Shown here in pieces: positions 1-5,932 of a stretch of DNA of 11,595 bases. The translations under genes and the position numbers were made by a program. The notes beneath the pieces are model-generated. The model was not told the DNA's origin. It saw nothing but the letters and a program-made list of their open reading frames with translations, and searched no databases. Source of the stretch: JAVBOO01 sp031550435 (GTDB lineage Bacteria; Bacillota; Clostridia; Lachnospirales; WRAX01); NCBI GenBank assembly GCA_031550435.1, contig JAVBOO010000014.1:1-11595 (forward strand), given 5' to 3'. Position 1 is the first letter of the stretch. The number at the start of each line of letters is the position of its first letter.

Positions 1-146
1 TCCCGCTGTTTCTTCTTCAAATTCTCCACCTGCCGGACGCTCAGTTTAAGCCGCTGCGCTGCGTCTTTGGATGTGATTTTTCCTTTGACGCACATCCCGA
101 TGATTTCTGCTTTGTTACGTTCGCTCCGATTTAACATTTCTTTCAT
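1..146 (-). CDS. Transposase-like protein, N-terminal fragment cut by the window edge
   Basis: An open frame runs leftward from the ATG at 146 off the window edge: 48 codons with no stop. The peptide begins MKEMLNRSERNKAEIIGM and continues with an Ala-Ala-Gln-Arg-Leu-x-Leu-Ser-Val-Arg-Gln-Val pattern, typical of the helix-turn-helix that opens integrase-core transposases, for example those filed under ISNCY/IS1202. The fold is seen in the sequence; the family is inferred and could be wrong because the catalytic domain lies outside. A second in-frame ATG at 137 sits 10 nt from an AGAGG ribosome-binding site, while the ATG at 146 is only 1 nt from it, so 137 may be the true start. The gene diverges from rplU. 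Whether it is intact cannot be judged. Confidence 0.6.
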   Translation of the reverse strand, partial: MKEMLNRSERNKAEIIGMCVKGKITSKDAAQRLKLSVRQVENLKKKQR

Positions 147-167
147 GCCTCTATTCTTCCCAGAGGT
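147..167 (-). promoter_or_regulatory. Small hairpin over the transposase ribosome-binding site
   Basis: On the minus strand, CCTCT (162-166) can pair with AGAGG (148-152) across a 9-nt loop; a flanking wobble pair is possible. The AGAGG arm is the best ribosome-binding site of the transposase-like gene. Insertion sequences often use such hairpins to block translation from read-through transcripts. The stem is only 5-6 bp, so the role is tentative. Confidence 0.35.
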
Positions 168-237
168 ATGAAATTTTCTTGCGTTTGTTAGCTATACTGA
201 AATTATCATAAGTTAGCAGCAGGCAATTTATTTATGG

Positions 238-266
238 TTGACATTGTCGCCGCCGTATGATAGAAT
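238..266 (+). promoter_or_regulatory. Sigma-A promoter of the rplU operon
   Basis: A perfect -35 box TTGACA (238-243) and -10 box TAGAAT (261-266) are separated by 17 nt. Transcription should start near 273, giving an rplU leader of about 100 nt. This is one of the strongest promoters in the window, as expected for a ribosomal protein operon. Confidence 0.88.
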
Positions 267-272
267 CTCAGG

Positions 273-371
273 GTTATTGTGTAGGAACGCCTTGCGTTCC
301 AAACCGCACGGGCAGGTTTAAGCCATTGGGCACCGATCCCGGCGAGTACTTCTTAGAGAAGGAGGTGTGCT
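273..371 (+). promoter_or_regulatory. Structured rplU leader, probable L21 autoregulatory leader
   Basis: The roughly 100-nt leader folds well. A 7-bp stem GGAACGC/GCGTTCC (284-290 with 294-300) is followed by AAACC (301-305), which can pair with GGTTT (315-319). Near the gene, ACTTCTT (348-354) can pair with AGGAGGT (360-366), using two G-U pairs, and would hide the Shine-Dalgarno sequence. Position and structure agree with the known L21 leader class upstream of rplU in Firmicutes, in which the ribosomal protein is thought to control its own operon. I did not match it to a covariance model, so membership of that class is inference; the stems themselves are visible. Confidence 0.65.
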
Positions 372-686
372 ATGTACGCTATTATCGAATCGGGTAATAA
401 ACAGTACAAGGTAAGTTCGGGTGATGTTATCTTTGTTGAAAAGCTCAACGTGAACGAGGGAGACGCAGTTGTATTCGAGAACGTTCTCGCTGTTGCCGAA
501 GATGACAACGCCGTTAAATTCGGAGCCCCTTATATAAAGGGCGCAAAGGTTAACGCGACTGTAGTTGAAAACGGTAAAGAAAAGAAAGTTATCGTTTACA
601 GATACAAGTCAAAGAAGCATTATCACAAGAAAAAAGGTCACAGACAGCCTTTTACAATGGTTAAAATCGGCGATATCAAGGCCTAG
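372..686 (+). CDS. rplU: 50S ribosomal protein L21
   Basis: Structural protein of the large ribosomal subunit that binds 23S rRNA. The 104-residue length is normal for L21. The start MYAIIESGNKQYKV is the typical L21 N-terminus, and the signature segment KKHYHKKKGHRQ lies at residues 81-92, followed by PFTMVKI. The start codon is set by a strong AAGGAGG site (359-365) six nt upstream. It is the first gene of rplU-prp-rpmA, driven by the promoter at 238-266, and prp begins 2 nt after its stop. Expression is probably controlled by the leader, whose last hairpin can cover the ribosome-binding site. Nothing unusual appears in the protein. Confidence 0.97.
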   Translation: MYAIIESGNKQYKVSSGDVIFVEKLNVNEGDAVVFENVLAVAEDDNAVKFGAPYIKGAKVNATVVENGKEKKVIVYRYKSKKHYHKKKGHRQPFTMVKIGDIKA

Positions 687-688
687 TC

Positions 689-1009
689 ATGATTAATATA
701 ACAATTTATAGGAACAGTAACGCTGAGATTTACGGATTTAAAGCCGAAAACCACGGTGATTCGATAGTGTGTTCCGCCGTTTCGGCGCTCACGCTCAACA
801 CCGTTAACAGTATCGAGGCGTTTACGTCTGCCGAGTTCGTATGTGATTACGAGGAGGAAGGCGGATTTCTGAGTTTTGAACTGACTTCGGTTAAAAACGG
901 CGGACACGACGAGAAATGCGGGCTGCTCCTGAATTCTCTGACGCTCGGTCTCCGTATGCTGGCCGATGAAAATAGGAAAGACATTTGTTTAACAGAGGAG
1001 GTGCACTGA
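689..1009 (+). CDS. prp: Ribosomal-processing cysteine protease Prp (YsxB-like)
   Basis: Prp removes the N-terminal extension of L27, cutting after the LQFFA motif, a step shown to be essential in Staphylococcus aureus. The 106-residue protein has the family core: a motif ENHGDSIVCSAVSAL gives the probable catalytic pair His22 and Cys28, followed by the Thr-x-x-x-Val-Asn segment and a C-terminal helix. In S. aureus Prp the His and Cys are 12 residues apart (22 and 34, from memory); here they are 6 apart, so the mobile loop that covers the active site appears shortened and the usual GHA reads NHG. The gene begins 2 nt after rplU with only a weak AAGG site (678-681), and its TGA overlaps the rpmA start by one base (TGATG at 1007-1011), which suggests translational coupling. 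Its substrate is the next gene. Confidence 0.9.
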   Translation: MINITIYRNSNAEIYGFKAENHGDSIVCSAVSALTLNTVNSIEAFTSAEFVCDYEEEGGFLSFELTSVKNGGHDEKCGLLLNSLTLGLRMLADENRKDICLTEEVH

Positions 1010-1296
1010 TGTTAAGATTAAACCTTCAGTTTTTCGCTCACAAAAAGGGCGTCGGCTCGTCGAGAAACGGCCGCGACTCCGAGTCAAAAAGACTTGGACC
1101 CAAGCGCGCTGACGGACAATATGTTCTTGCGGGCAACGTGCTTTTCACCCAGAGAGGTACAAAGATACATCCCGGAAACAATGTAGGCAGAGGCTCCGAT
1201 GACACGCTTTTTTCACTGGTTGACGGCAGAGTCAAGTATGAGAGAAAAGGCAGAGACAAGAAGCAAGTTTCCGTATACCCTTTGGAACAGGCATAG
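1009..1296 (+). CDS. rpmA: 50S ribosomal protein L27 with cleavable N-terminal extension
   Basis: Large-subunit protein whose N-terminal tail reaches the peptidyl transferase centre. The 95-residue product starts MLRLNLQFFAHKKGVGSS; LNLQFFA (residues 4-10) is the Firmicutes extension removed by Prp, so the mature protein should begin at His11. The L27 signature GNVLFTQRGTKIHPGNNVG spans residues 42-60. The ATG at 1009 is chosen because AGAGGAGG (995-1002) lies 6 nt upstream and the extension motif begins there; an upstream in-frame ATG at 985 would add eight residues and is not credible. It is the last gene of the operon and is closed by the terminator at 1307-1337. In many Firmicutes obgE follows; here it does not. 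Confidence 0.97.
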   Translation: MLRLNLQFFAHKKGVGSSRNGRDSESKRLGPKRADGQYVLAGNVLFTQRGTKIHPGNNVGRGSDDTLFSLVDGRVKYERKGRDKKQVSVYPLEQA

Positions 1297-1306
1297 ATTG
1301 ATTATT

Positions 1307-1337
1307 AAGAACCGGTAGATATTTTCCGGTTCTTTTT
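1307..1337 (+). terminator. Intrinsic terminator of rplU-prp-rpmA
   Basis: A 9-bp perfect stem AAGAACCGG/CCGGTTCTT (1307-1315 with 1326-1334) has a 10-nt loop and runs into a T-rich tract (TTTTT at 1333-1337). It lies 10 nt after the rpmA stop and separates the ribosomal operon from helD. Confidence 0.92.
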
Positions 1338-1363
1338 ATTTACGGTGGACTTGAAAAGATAAA

Positions 1364-1415
1364 ACTGTCGCAGTTCACGGCCCGCCGCCAGCGGGCTTGA
1401 GGACAGTGCTTTTTT
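1364..1415 (+). terminator. Second terminator-like hairpin, possible attenuator before helD
   Basis: ACTGTC (1364-1369) can pair with GACAGT (1402-1407), enclosing a GC-rich stem GCCCGC/GCGGGC (1380-1385 with 1391-1396, 5-nt loop). TTTTTT (1410-1415) follows two bases later. It may be a back-up terminator for rpmA or, if transcription starts upstream, an attenuator for helD. The pairing is plain; the function is inferred. Confidence 0.5.
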
Positions 1416-1429
1416 CTACACGTTATTAT
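1400..1429 (+). promoter_or_regulatory. Candidate helD promoter
   Basis: AGGACA (1400-1405, four of six -35 matches) and TATTAT (1424-1429, five of six -10 matches) are 18 nt apart, giving a start near 1436, just ahead of the ribosome-binding site at 1441. It overlaps the right arm of the hairpin at 1364-1415. It is the best candidate between the terminator and the gene, but the -35 is poor. Confidence 0.35.
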
Positions 1430-1455
1430 GCGCGGTTACAAAGGAGGTATGGCAG

Positions 1456-3738
1456 GTGGAAGAACTTCACCCCGATTTTGAAAAGGAACGAGAGTACTTG
1501 GAGTATGTACTGGGTTATCTTAACAGCTACTACGAGAAGATGTATTCAACCAAGCTCCGGATAGACGGGGAGCTTGCCGAATCGATTAAGCGTTACGACC
1601 CCGATAACCTTGAACAGTACCACGAATTGACGCTGAACACGCAGATCCAAGCTTCGCTTGAGCAAAAAACGAAAATGGCGGTTAAATCTCTTAAAAAACC
1701 TTATTTTGCGCGAGTTGATTTCCGGGCTGACGACGAAAAATCCGTGGTACCGTACTATATCGGCAAAATGTCTTTGCTTCGCGAATCGGACAGCAAGCCT
1801 CTTATCATTGATTGGCGCGCGCCGGTTTCCACGCTTTATTACGAGGGCCGAATCGGCGATGCGGAATACGACTGCCCCGATGGCATAATCAAGGGCGACA
1901 TCTCGCTTAAACGCCAGTACTTTATCGAAAACGCCCGCCTAAGCAACTTTTTTGATATAGACGTTACTGCAAACGATGAGTTTTTGCAGGTCGCGTTAGG
2001 TTCATCAAAGGACAAAAGACTGAAAGACATTGTTTCGACGATACAAGCGGAGCAAAATCGCATAATCAGGGCTGATATGAATAAACCAGTTGTCGTTCAG
2101 GGAAACGCCGGCAGCGGTAAAACGACGATTGCTCTGCACAGAATCGCCTATCTTCTTTACAACTACGAAAAAGTCATTGCTCCGAAGAATATTATGATAC
2201 TCGCCCCGAGCAGGTATTTCCTTAGTTACATTTCCGAGGTCTTGCCTGATCTTGGCGTTGAGAATATAATACAAACAACTGTTGAGGATTTTGCCTGCGC
2301 GTATATAGGCAGCAAGCTGAAGATTAAACCCGCTGCCGACAAGCTTGCCTTTCTGATAAAAAACCCGGATTACTACAACTCGGTCGCAAGGATATCAAAA
2401 ATTAAAACCTCGTTGGCTTTTAAGCGCGTAATAGATAACTATGTATCTAGAGTTACTGAAAAACTGATACCTGAGAAGCATTTCATGCTCGGCGGCTTTG
2501 TTCTTTACGACTATAAGGTTATAAGAAGACTGATTTGCGAGGATTATTCCTATCTTCCGGTAAGCAAGCGCGCAAACGAGGTCAGAAAGTACCTCGTGAA
2601 CATGCTGAAACAGCGAAAGCCCGTTATTGCGGACGAAATATGCGCAGGCTATGACAAAAAGCTAAGCGCTCTTAAAACGGAAATGCCCGAGGACAACGAA
2701 GAGCGCAGGGCAGCGGTCGTTGAACTTTTGAATAAACGCGACGCGGAGCTTAAACAGCTGCAAAAGCAGTCCGACTCGATAGTGAAAGAGTATTTTGCTC
2801 TCGTTACGTTCAAAAAAGCCGAGCAGTACTATGAGGAGTTCATAAGCGATGAGGCAATGCTCATTGAGGCGGCAGAGAGGTATTTGCAGCATGAGGATAT
2901 AAGGAATTTGCGAAAGCTCAGTGTGCAGTCTCTAAAAAGCGGAGCATTCGAAGCGGAGGATTTGGCTCCGATTATGTATATCCATAACTTGATTTACGGA
3001 AACGATGAGTTTGACATAAGACATATTGTAATCGACGAAGCGCAGGATGTCGGGTTATTCCAGCTTGCTGTGCTTAAAAAAATCATGAATTCGAATTCGT
3101 TCTCGATACTCGGGGATCTTTACCAGGGGATATACTCGTATAAGGGCATCACAGACTGGAGCGATGTAACGGGTAAGGTGTTTAACCATTACGCAAGGTT
3201 TATGACGCTTGAACGGAGCTATCGAACGACGGTTGAGATAATGGATTTTGCGAACAGAGTGTCATCCGGGCTAAAGATGCCGCCGGGAACGCAACAGGCG
3301 GTTCCGGTCATACGCCACGGCAGTGAGGTTTGCGTCAAGGTACTCGATTCTTCAAAGGAAATTGCCGAAAATATTGACGAAACGATAAAAAAGAGCGTAG
3401 AAGCCGGCTACAAATCTGTTGCGGTTATTTGCAGAACGATAGAAGAGGCTCAAAGCTTTAAAGAACTTCTCGACTGTCAGGACATTCGGTTGATTGACGG
3501 AAAGGACGACGACTACGGCGGAGGCATAGTGCTTGTTCCGGCGTATCTCGCGAAAGGCCTCGAGTTTGACTGCGTTATTATTGCCGATGCGGGCACTGAA
3601 ACATATTCGGGCAGCGAAACGGACATAAAGCTCTTGTATATAGCGATGACTCGTGCGCTGCATGAGCTGACAGTTTTTGCGAAGTGGGAACTTTGTGATA
3701 TGCTGAAGGAGAACGCAAACAGTGAGAGCATAGGTTAG
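1456..3738 (+). CDS. helD: HelD-type RNA polymerase recycling ATPase (UvrD-like superfamily 1)
   Basis: HelD proteins bind RNA polymerase, insert arms into the secondary and primary channels, and use ATP to release stalled enzyme from nucleic acid. The 760-residue length is close to B. subtilis HelD. An N-terminal helical arm (about 1-80) is followed by the HelD-type block KKPYFARVDF (80-89) and DWRAPVSTLYYEG (119-131). Helicase motifs: P-loop GNAGSGKTT (216-224), Walker B VIDEAQD (525-531), motif III ILGDLYQGIY (551-560), LERSYRTT (585-592), AKGLEFDCVII (699-709) and LLYIAMTRA (726-734) with the arginine finger. The long insert at about 260-500 matches the HelD-specific region. The start is GTG at 1456, 8 nt after AAGGAGG (1441-1447); the ATG at 1449 is in another frame. 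It stands alone between two terminators. In actinobacteria relatives give rifamycin resistance; I would not claim that here. Confidence 0.9.
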   Translation: MEELHPDFEKEREYLEYVLGYLNSYYEKMYSTKLRIDGELAESIKRYDPDNLEQYHELTLNTQIQASLEQKTKMAVKSLKKPYFARVDFRADDEKSVVPYYIGKMSLLRESDSKPLIIDWRAPVSTLYYEGRIGDAEYDCPDGIIKGDISLKRQYFIENARLSNFFDIDVTANDEFLQVALGSSKDKRLKDIVSTIQAEQNRIIRADMNKPVVVQGNAGSGKTTIALHRIAYLLYNYEKVIAPKNIMILAPSRYFLSYISEVLPDLGVENIIQTTVEDFACAYIGSKLKIKPAADKLAFLIKNPDYYNSVARISKIKTSLAFKRVIDNYVSRVTEKLIPEKHFMLGGFVLYDYKVIRRLICEDYSYLPVSKRANEVRKYLVNMLKQRKPVIADEICAGYDKKLSALKTEMPEDNEERRAAVVELLNKRDAELKQLQKQSDSIVKEYFALVTFKKAEQYYEEFISDEAMLIEAAERYLQHEDIRNLRKLSVQSLKSGAFEAEDLAPIMYIHNLIYGNDEFDIRHIVIDEAQDVGLFQLAVLKKIMNSNSFSILGDLYQGIYSYKGITDWSDVTGKVFNHYARFMTLERSYRTTVEIMDFANRVSSGLKMPPGTQQAVPVIRHGSEVCVKVLDSSKEIAENIDETIKKSVEAGYKSVAVICRTIEEAQSFKELLDCQDIRLIDGKDDDYGGGIVLVPAYLAKGLEFDCVIIADAGTETYSGSETDIKLLYIAMTRALHELTVFAKWELCDMLKENANSESIG

Positions 3739-3760
3739 AGTATAAATCTGAGTATAAATA

Positions 3761-3803
3761 AAAGCGGCTGTACCGTTGATAATATATCCGGTACAGCCGC
3801 TTT
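3761..3803. terminator. Bidirectional terminator between helD and tsf
   Basis: A perfect 15-bp stem (3761-3775 with 3789-3803; core AAAGCGGCTGTACC) encloses a 13-nt loop. On the minus strand it is followed by TTTTATTTAT, so it should stop rpsB-tsf transcripts well; on the plus strand the T tract is short (TTT then ACAC), so stopping of helD may be less complete. It lies 22 nt after helD and 41 nt after tsf. Confidence 0.92.
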
Positions 3804-3844
3804 ACACAACTGCATCCAACCAAAATCAGGTCGGGTCAGTTTAT

Positions 3845-4786
3845 TTATTTGCCGGCCATTCTGCTGACCTCTTCTGCGAAGTTGTCTTCCTTCTTTTCGA
3901 TTCCTTCTCCTCTTTCGAAGCAGACGAAACGTTTAGCGGTGACTTTGCAGCCGACTTCTTTTGAAATGTTCTCAAGATATTTTTCGCAGGTAATCTCGTT
4001 GTCTTTAACATAAAGCTGGTCAAGCAGGCAGATTTCTTTAAGCTGCTTTTGAAGTCTTCCTTCGACCATCTTGTCGATAACCTGCTGAGGTTTTTTGCGC
4101 TCAGCCTCGGCTTCTTCGTTCATCGTAGCCGTTCTGATGATCTCTCTTTCGCTTTCGATAAACGAAGCGGGGAGATCGTTTTGGCTGACATATTTCGGGA
4201 ACAAAGCGGCAATCTGCATGCAAAGGTTCTTTGCCGCCTCGGTGACCAAATCGCTTTCCTTCTCGGATTCGATCTCGAGCAATACGGCGATTTTTCCGCC
4301 TCCGTGGATATATGTCGCGAATTTGCAGTTTGCGCCTTTTTCAAGAACCGCAAAACGTCTGATGCTGATTTTTTCGCCGATGGTTGCAACCATTGAAGAA
4401 ACGGCGTTTTCGACTGTCAGTGTTTTGTCAAGAGACCAAGTTTCCTTGAGGAACTCGTCAACATCCTTAGCGCTTGAAGTCATAAGCTGTGTGCTGACAT
4501 CGCCAACGAACTTAATAAAAGTTTCGTTTTTAGCGACGAAATCGGTTTCGCAGTTAATCTCGACTACTACGCCCTTGTTTCCGTTATCTCCGATAGCTAC
4601 GTGCGTAAGACCCTCGGCTGCTATTCTTCCCGCTTTTTTAGCGGCTGCCGCAAGTCCCTTTTCCCTGAGAAGCTTTATTGCGTTTTCCATATCGCCGTCG
4701 CATTCCATAAGGGCGTTCTTGCAATCCATCATGCCTGCGCCGGTGCGGTCTTTCAATTCTTTTACCATTGCTGCGGTAACAGTCAT
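3845..4786 (-). CDS. tsf: Translation elongation factor Ts
   Basis: EF-Ts is the nucleotide exchange factor that releases GDP from EF-Tu. The 313-residue protein starts MTVTAAMVKELKDRTGAGMM, the classic N-terminal UBA-like domain (about 5-41) that binds EF-Tu. The exchange motif TDFVAKN is at 81-87, and the core subdomains include HGGGKIAVLLEI (161-172), VEGRLQKQLKE (241-251) and LLDQLYVKD (254-262), where the usual Pro after Gln is Leu. It is slightly longer than the 283-293 residues of E. coli and B. subtilis. The start is supported by AGAGGA (4793-4798) 6 nt upstream. It follows rpsB after a 161-nt gap, wider than usual, which may hold its own promoter. The usual next genes pyrH and frr are missing; the operon ends at 3803. 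Confidence 0.97.
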   Translation of the reverse strand: MTVTAAMVKELKDRTGAGMMDCKNALMECDGDMENAIKLLREKGLAAAAKKAGRIAAEGLTHVAIGDNGNKGVVVEINCETDFVAKNETFIKFVGDVSTQLMTSSAKDVDEFLKETWSLDKTLTVENAVSSMVATIGEKISIRRFAVLEKGANCKFATYIHGGGKIAVLLEIESEKESDLVTEAAKNLCMQIAALFPKYVSQNDLPASFIESEREIIRTATMNEEAEAERKKPQQVIDKMVEGRLQKQLKEICLLDQLYVKDNEITCEKYLENISKEVGCKVTAKRFVCFERGEGIEKKEDNFAEEVSRMAGK

Positions 4787-4807
4787 ATATAATCCTCTTT
4801 CCCTATC

Positions 4808-4835
4808 AGTATAGTATACGGCAATTCAGTGTTAA
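4808..4835 (-). promoter_or_regulatory. Candidate internal promoter for tsf
   Basis: On the minus strand TTAACA (4830-4835) and TATACT (4808-4813) are separated by 16 nt. Transcription would begin near 4801, with the ribosome-binding site almost at once. No terminator is visible in the rpsB-tsf gap, so tsf can also be read from the rpsB promoter. The boxes are good but the very short leader is a weakness. Confidence 0.4.
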
Positions 4836-4947
4836 ATCCGTAAAACATTAGGAGACTTCATAAGAATGTCCTGCCGGATAGCTTTACTTTGTCTAACGAC
4901 ATCGTATATTCGGTGTTGGCTAAACTTATGCAGTCAAATATTTTAAA

Positions 4948-5673
4948 CTATTCGGCAGCTTCCGTTTTTTCGTCGGCAGTCGCATAAGAAACGCCCTGTC
5001 TGGATTCGATAACTGCATCTGCAATTTTGCCGGCGATGAGCTTAACGGCGCGGATAGCGTCGTCGTTACCGGGGATAACAAAGTCGATTTCGTCCGGATC
5101 GCAGTTCGTGTCAACGATTGCGGCTACGGGGATACCGAGAGTGCGAGCTTCCTGAATAGCGATTCTTTCTTTTCTGGGGTCAACTATGAAAATTACGTCG
5201 GGAATACGCTTCATCTCTTTGATTCCGCCGATGTTGGCTTCAAGCTTTTTCATCTCAAGAGTAAGTCCTGCGACCTCTTTTTTCGGCAGCACGTCGAATG
5301 TGCCGTCGTTAGCCATTTTTTCAAGCTGTTTGAGTCTTTTGATTCTCGTTTGGATTGTTCCGAAGTTCGTGAGCATTCCGCCGAGCCATCTGTGGTTTAC
5401 ATAGTACATGCCGCATCTGTCGGCTTCTTCCTTGATTGCTTCCTGAGCCTGCTTTTTTGTTCCGACGAAAAGTATCTCTCCGCCGTCTTTGAGGATTTCG
5501 CTAATTTTCTCGTAAGCTTCGTCCATCTTTTTAACAGTCTTTTGCAGGTCGATAATATAAATACCGTTTCTTTCGGCGAAGATATATTCCGCCATTTTGG
5601 GGTTCCAGCGTCTTGTTTGGTGTCCGAAATGCACGCCGGCTTCAAGCAGTTGTTTCATTGCGATAACGCTCAT
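4948..5673 (-). CDS. rpsB: 30S ribosomal protein S2
   Basis: Small-subunit protein needed late in 30S assembly, where it contacts S1 and the 16S rRNA neck. The 241-residue length is normal for Firmicutes. The S2 N-terminus GVHFGHQTRRWNPKM is at residues 13-27, with GTKKQA at 71-76 and NHRWLGGMLTNFGT at 93-106. The conserved core PDVIFIVDPRKE follows, with the C-terminal VDTNCDPDEIDFVIPGNDD. The start lies 7 nt after GAGGAGG (5681-5687). Transcription is from the extended -10 promoter at 5788-5816 through a leader of about 108 nt that may be autoregulatory. It forms the usual rpsB-tsf pair. The sequence shows nothing unusual. Confidence 0.97.
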   Translation of the reverse strand: MSVIAMKQLLEAGVHFGHQTRRWNPKMAEYIFAERNGIYIIDLQKTVKKMDEAYEKISEILKDGGEILFVGTKKQAQEAIKEEADRCGMYYVNHRWLGGMLTNFGTIQTRIKRLKQLEKMANDGTFDVLPKKEVAGLTLEMKKLEANIGGIKEMKRIPDVIFIVDPRKERIAIQEARTLGIPVAAIVDTNCDPDEIDFVIPGNDDAIRAVKLIAGKIADAVIESRQGVSYATADEKTEAAE

Positions 5674-5781
5674 TTTAAATCCTCCTCAGGTTTTGCCTCC
5701 GCAGCCTGTTTTGTATCTCAACCCGAACAAAAAGCTGCGTGAGTATTTTCTAAAAAGCAGCAGAGCCACTTTGTTTATAAC
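5674..5781 (-). promoter_or_regulatory. rpsB 5' leader with candidate structure
   Basis: The transcript from the promoter at 5788-5816 should have a leader of about 108 nt. Within it, two aligned helices are possible: AACAAA (5726-5731) with TTTGTT (5770-5775) outside, and GCTGC (5734-5738) with GCAGC (5757-5761) inside. Nearer the gene, CAGG/CCTG (5687-5690 with 5705-5708) can pair. Many bacteria autoregulate rpsB through the S2 protein; whether this leader does so is inference. Confidence 0.4.
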
Positions 5782-5787
5782 TAATAG

Positions 5788-5816
5788 ATTCTAGCATATC
5801 GCAGCCCGAAAAGCAA
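5788..5816 (-). promoter_or_regulatory. rpsB-tsf promoter (extended -10)
   Basis: Reading leftward, TTGCTT (5811-5816) and TAGAAT (5788-5793) are 17 nt apart, and the -10 is preceded by TGC, an extended -10. It fits a strongly expressed ribosomal operon. Its -35 lies 28 bp from the -35 of the divergent dprA promoter. Confidence 0.85.
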
Positions 5817-5844
5817 CAACGTTAGGAAAAAAATTAACAAACTG

Positions 5845-5873
5845 TTGAAAAATGTATCAATATTGAATATACT
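5845..5873 (+). promoter_or_regulatory. dprA-topA promoter
   Basis: TTGAAA (5845-5850) and TATACT (5868-5873) are 17 nt apart. Transcription should start near 5880, about 50 nt before dprA. No convincing usable promoter lies between dprA and topA, so this one probably serves both. I see no competence-type (ComK or alternative sigma) box. Confidence 0.82.
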
Positions 5874-5932
5874 GGATTGAAATTGCCGGAGAAAGCACAA
5901 AAATCCATAAACCGAACGTGGTGGGAGTAGTC

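Noticed and set aside
4095..4814. A 239-codon plus-strand frame opposite tsf.
   Set aside because: It lies wholly antisense to an unmistakable tsf gene, is rich in Ser, Ala and Phe as expected for a mirror frame, and matches no family.
5918..5932. GTG start for dprA at 5918.
   Set aside because: No ribosome-binding site at a workable distance; the ATG at 5933 has GGGAG 5 nt upstream.
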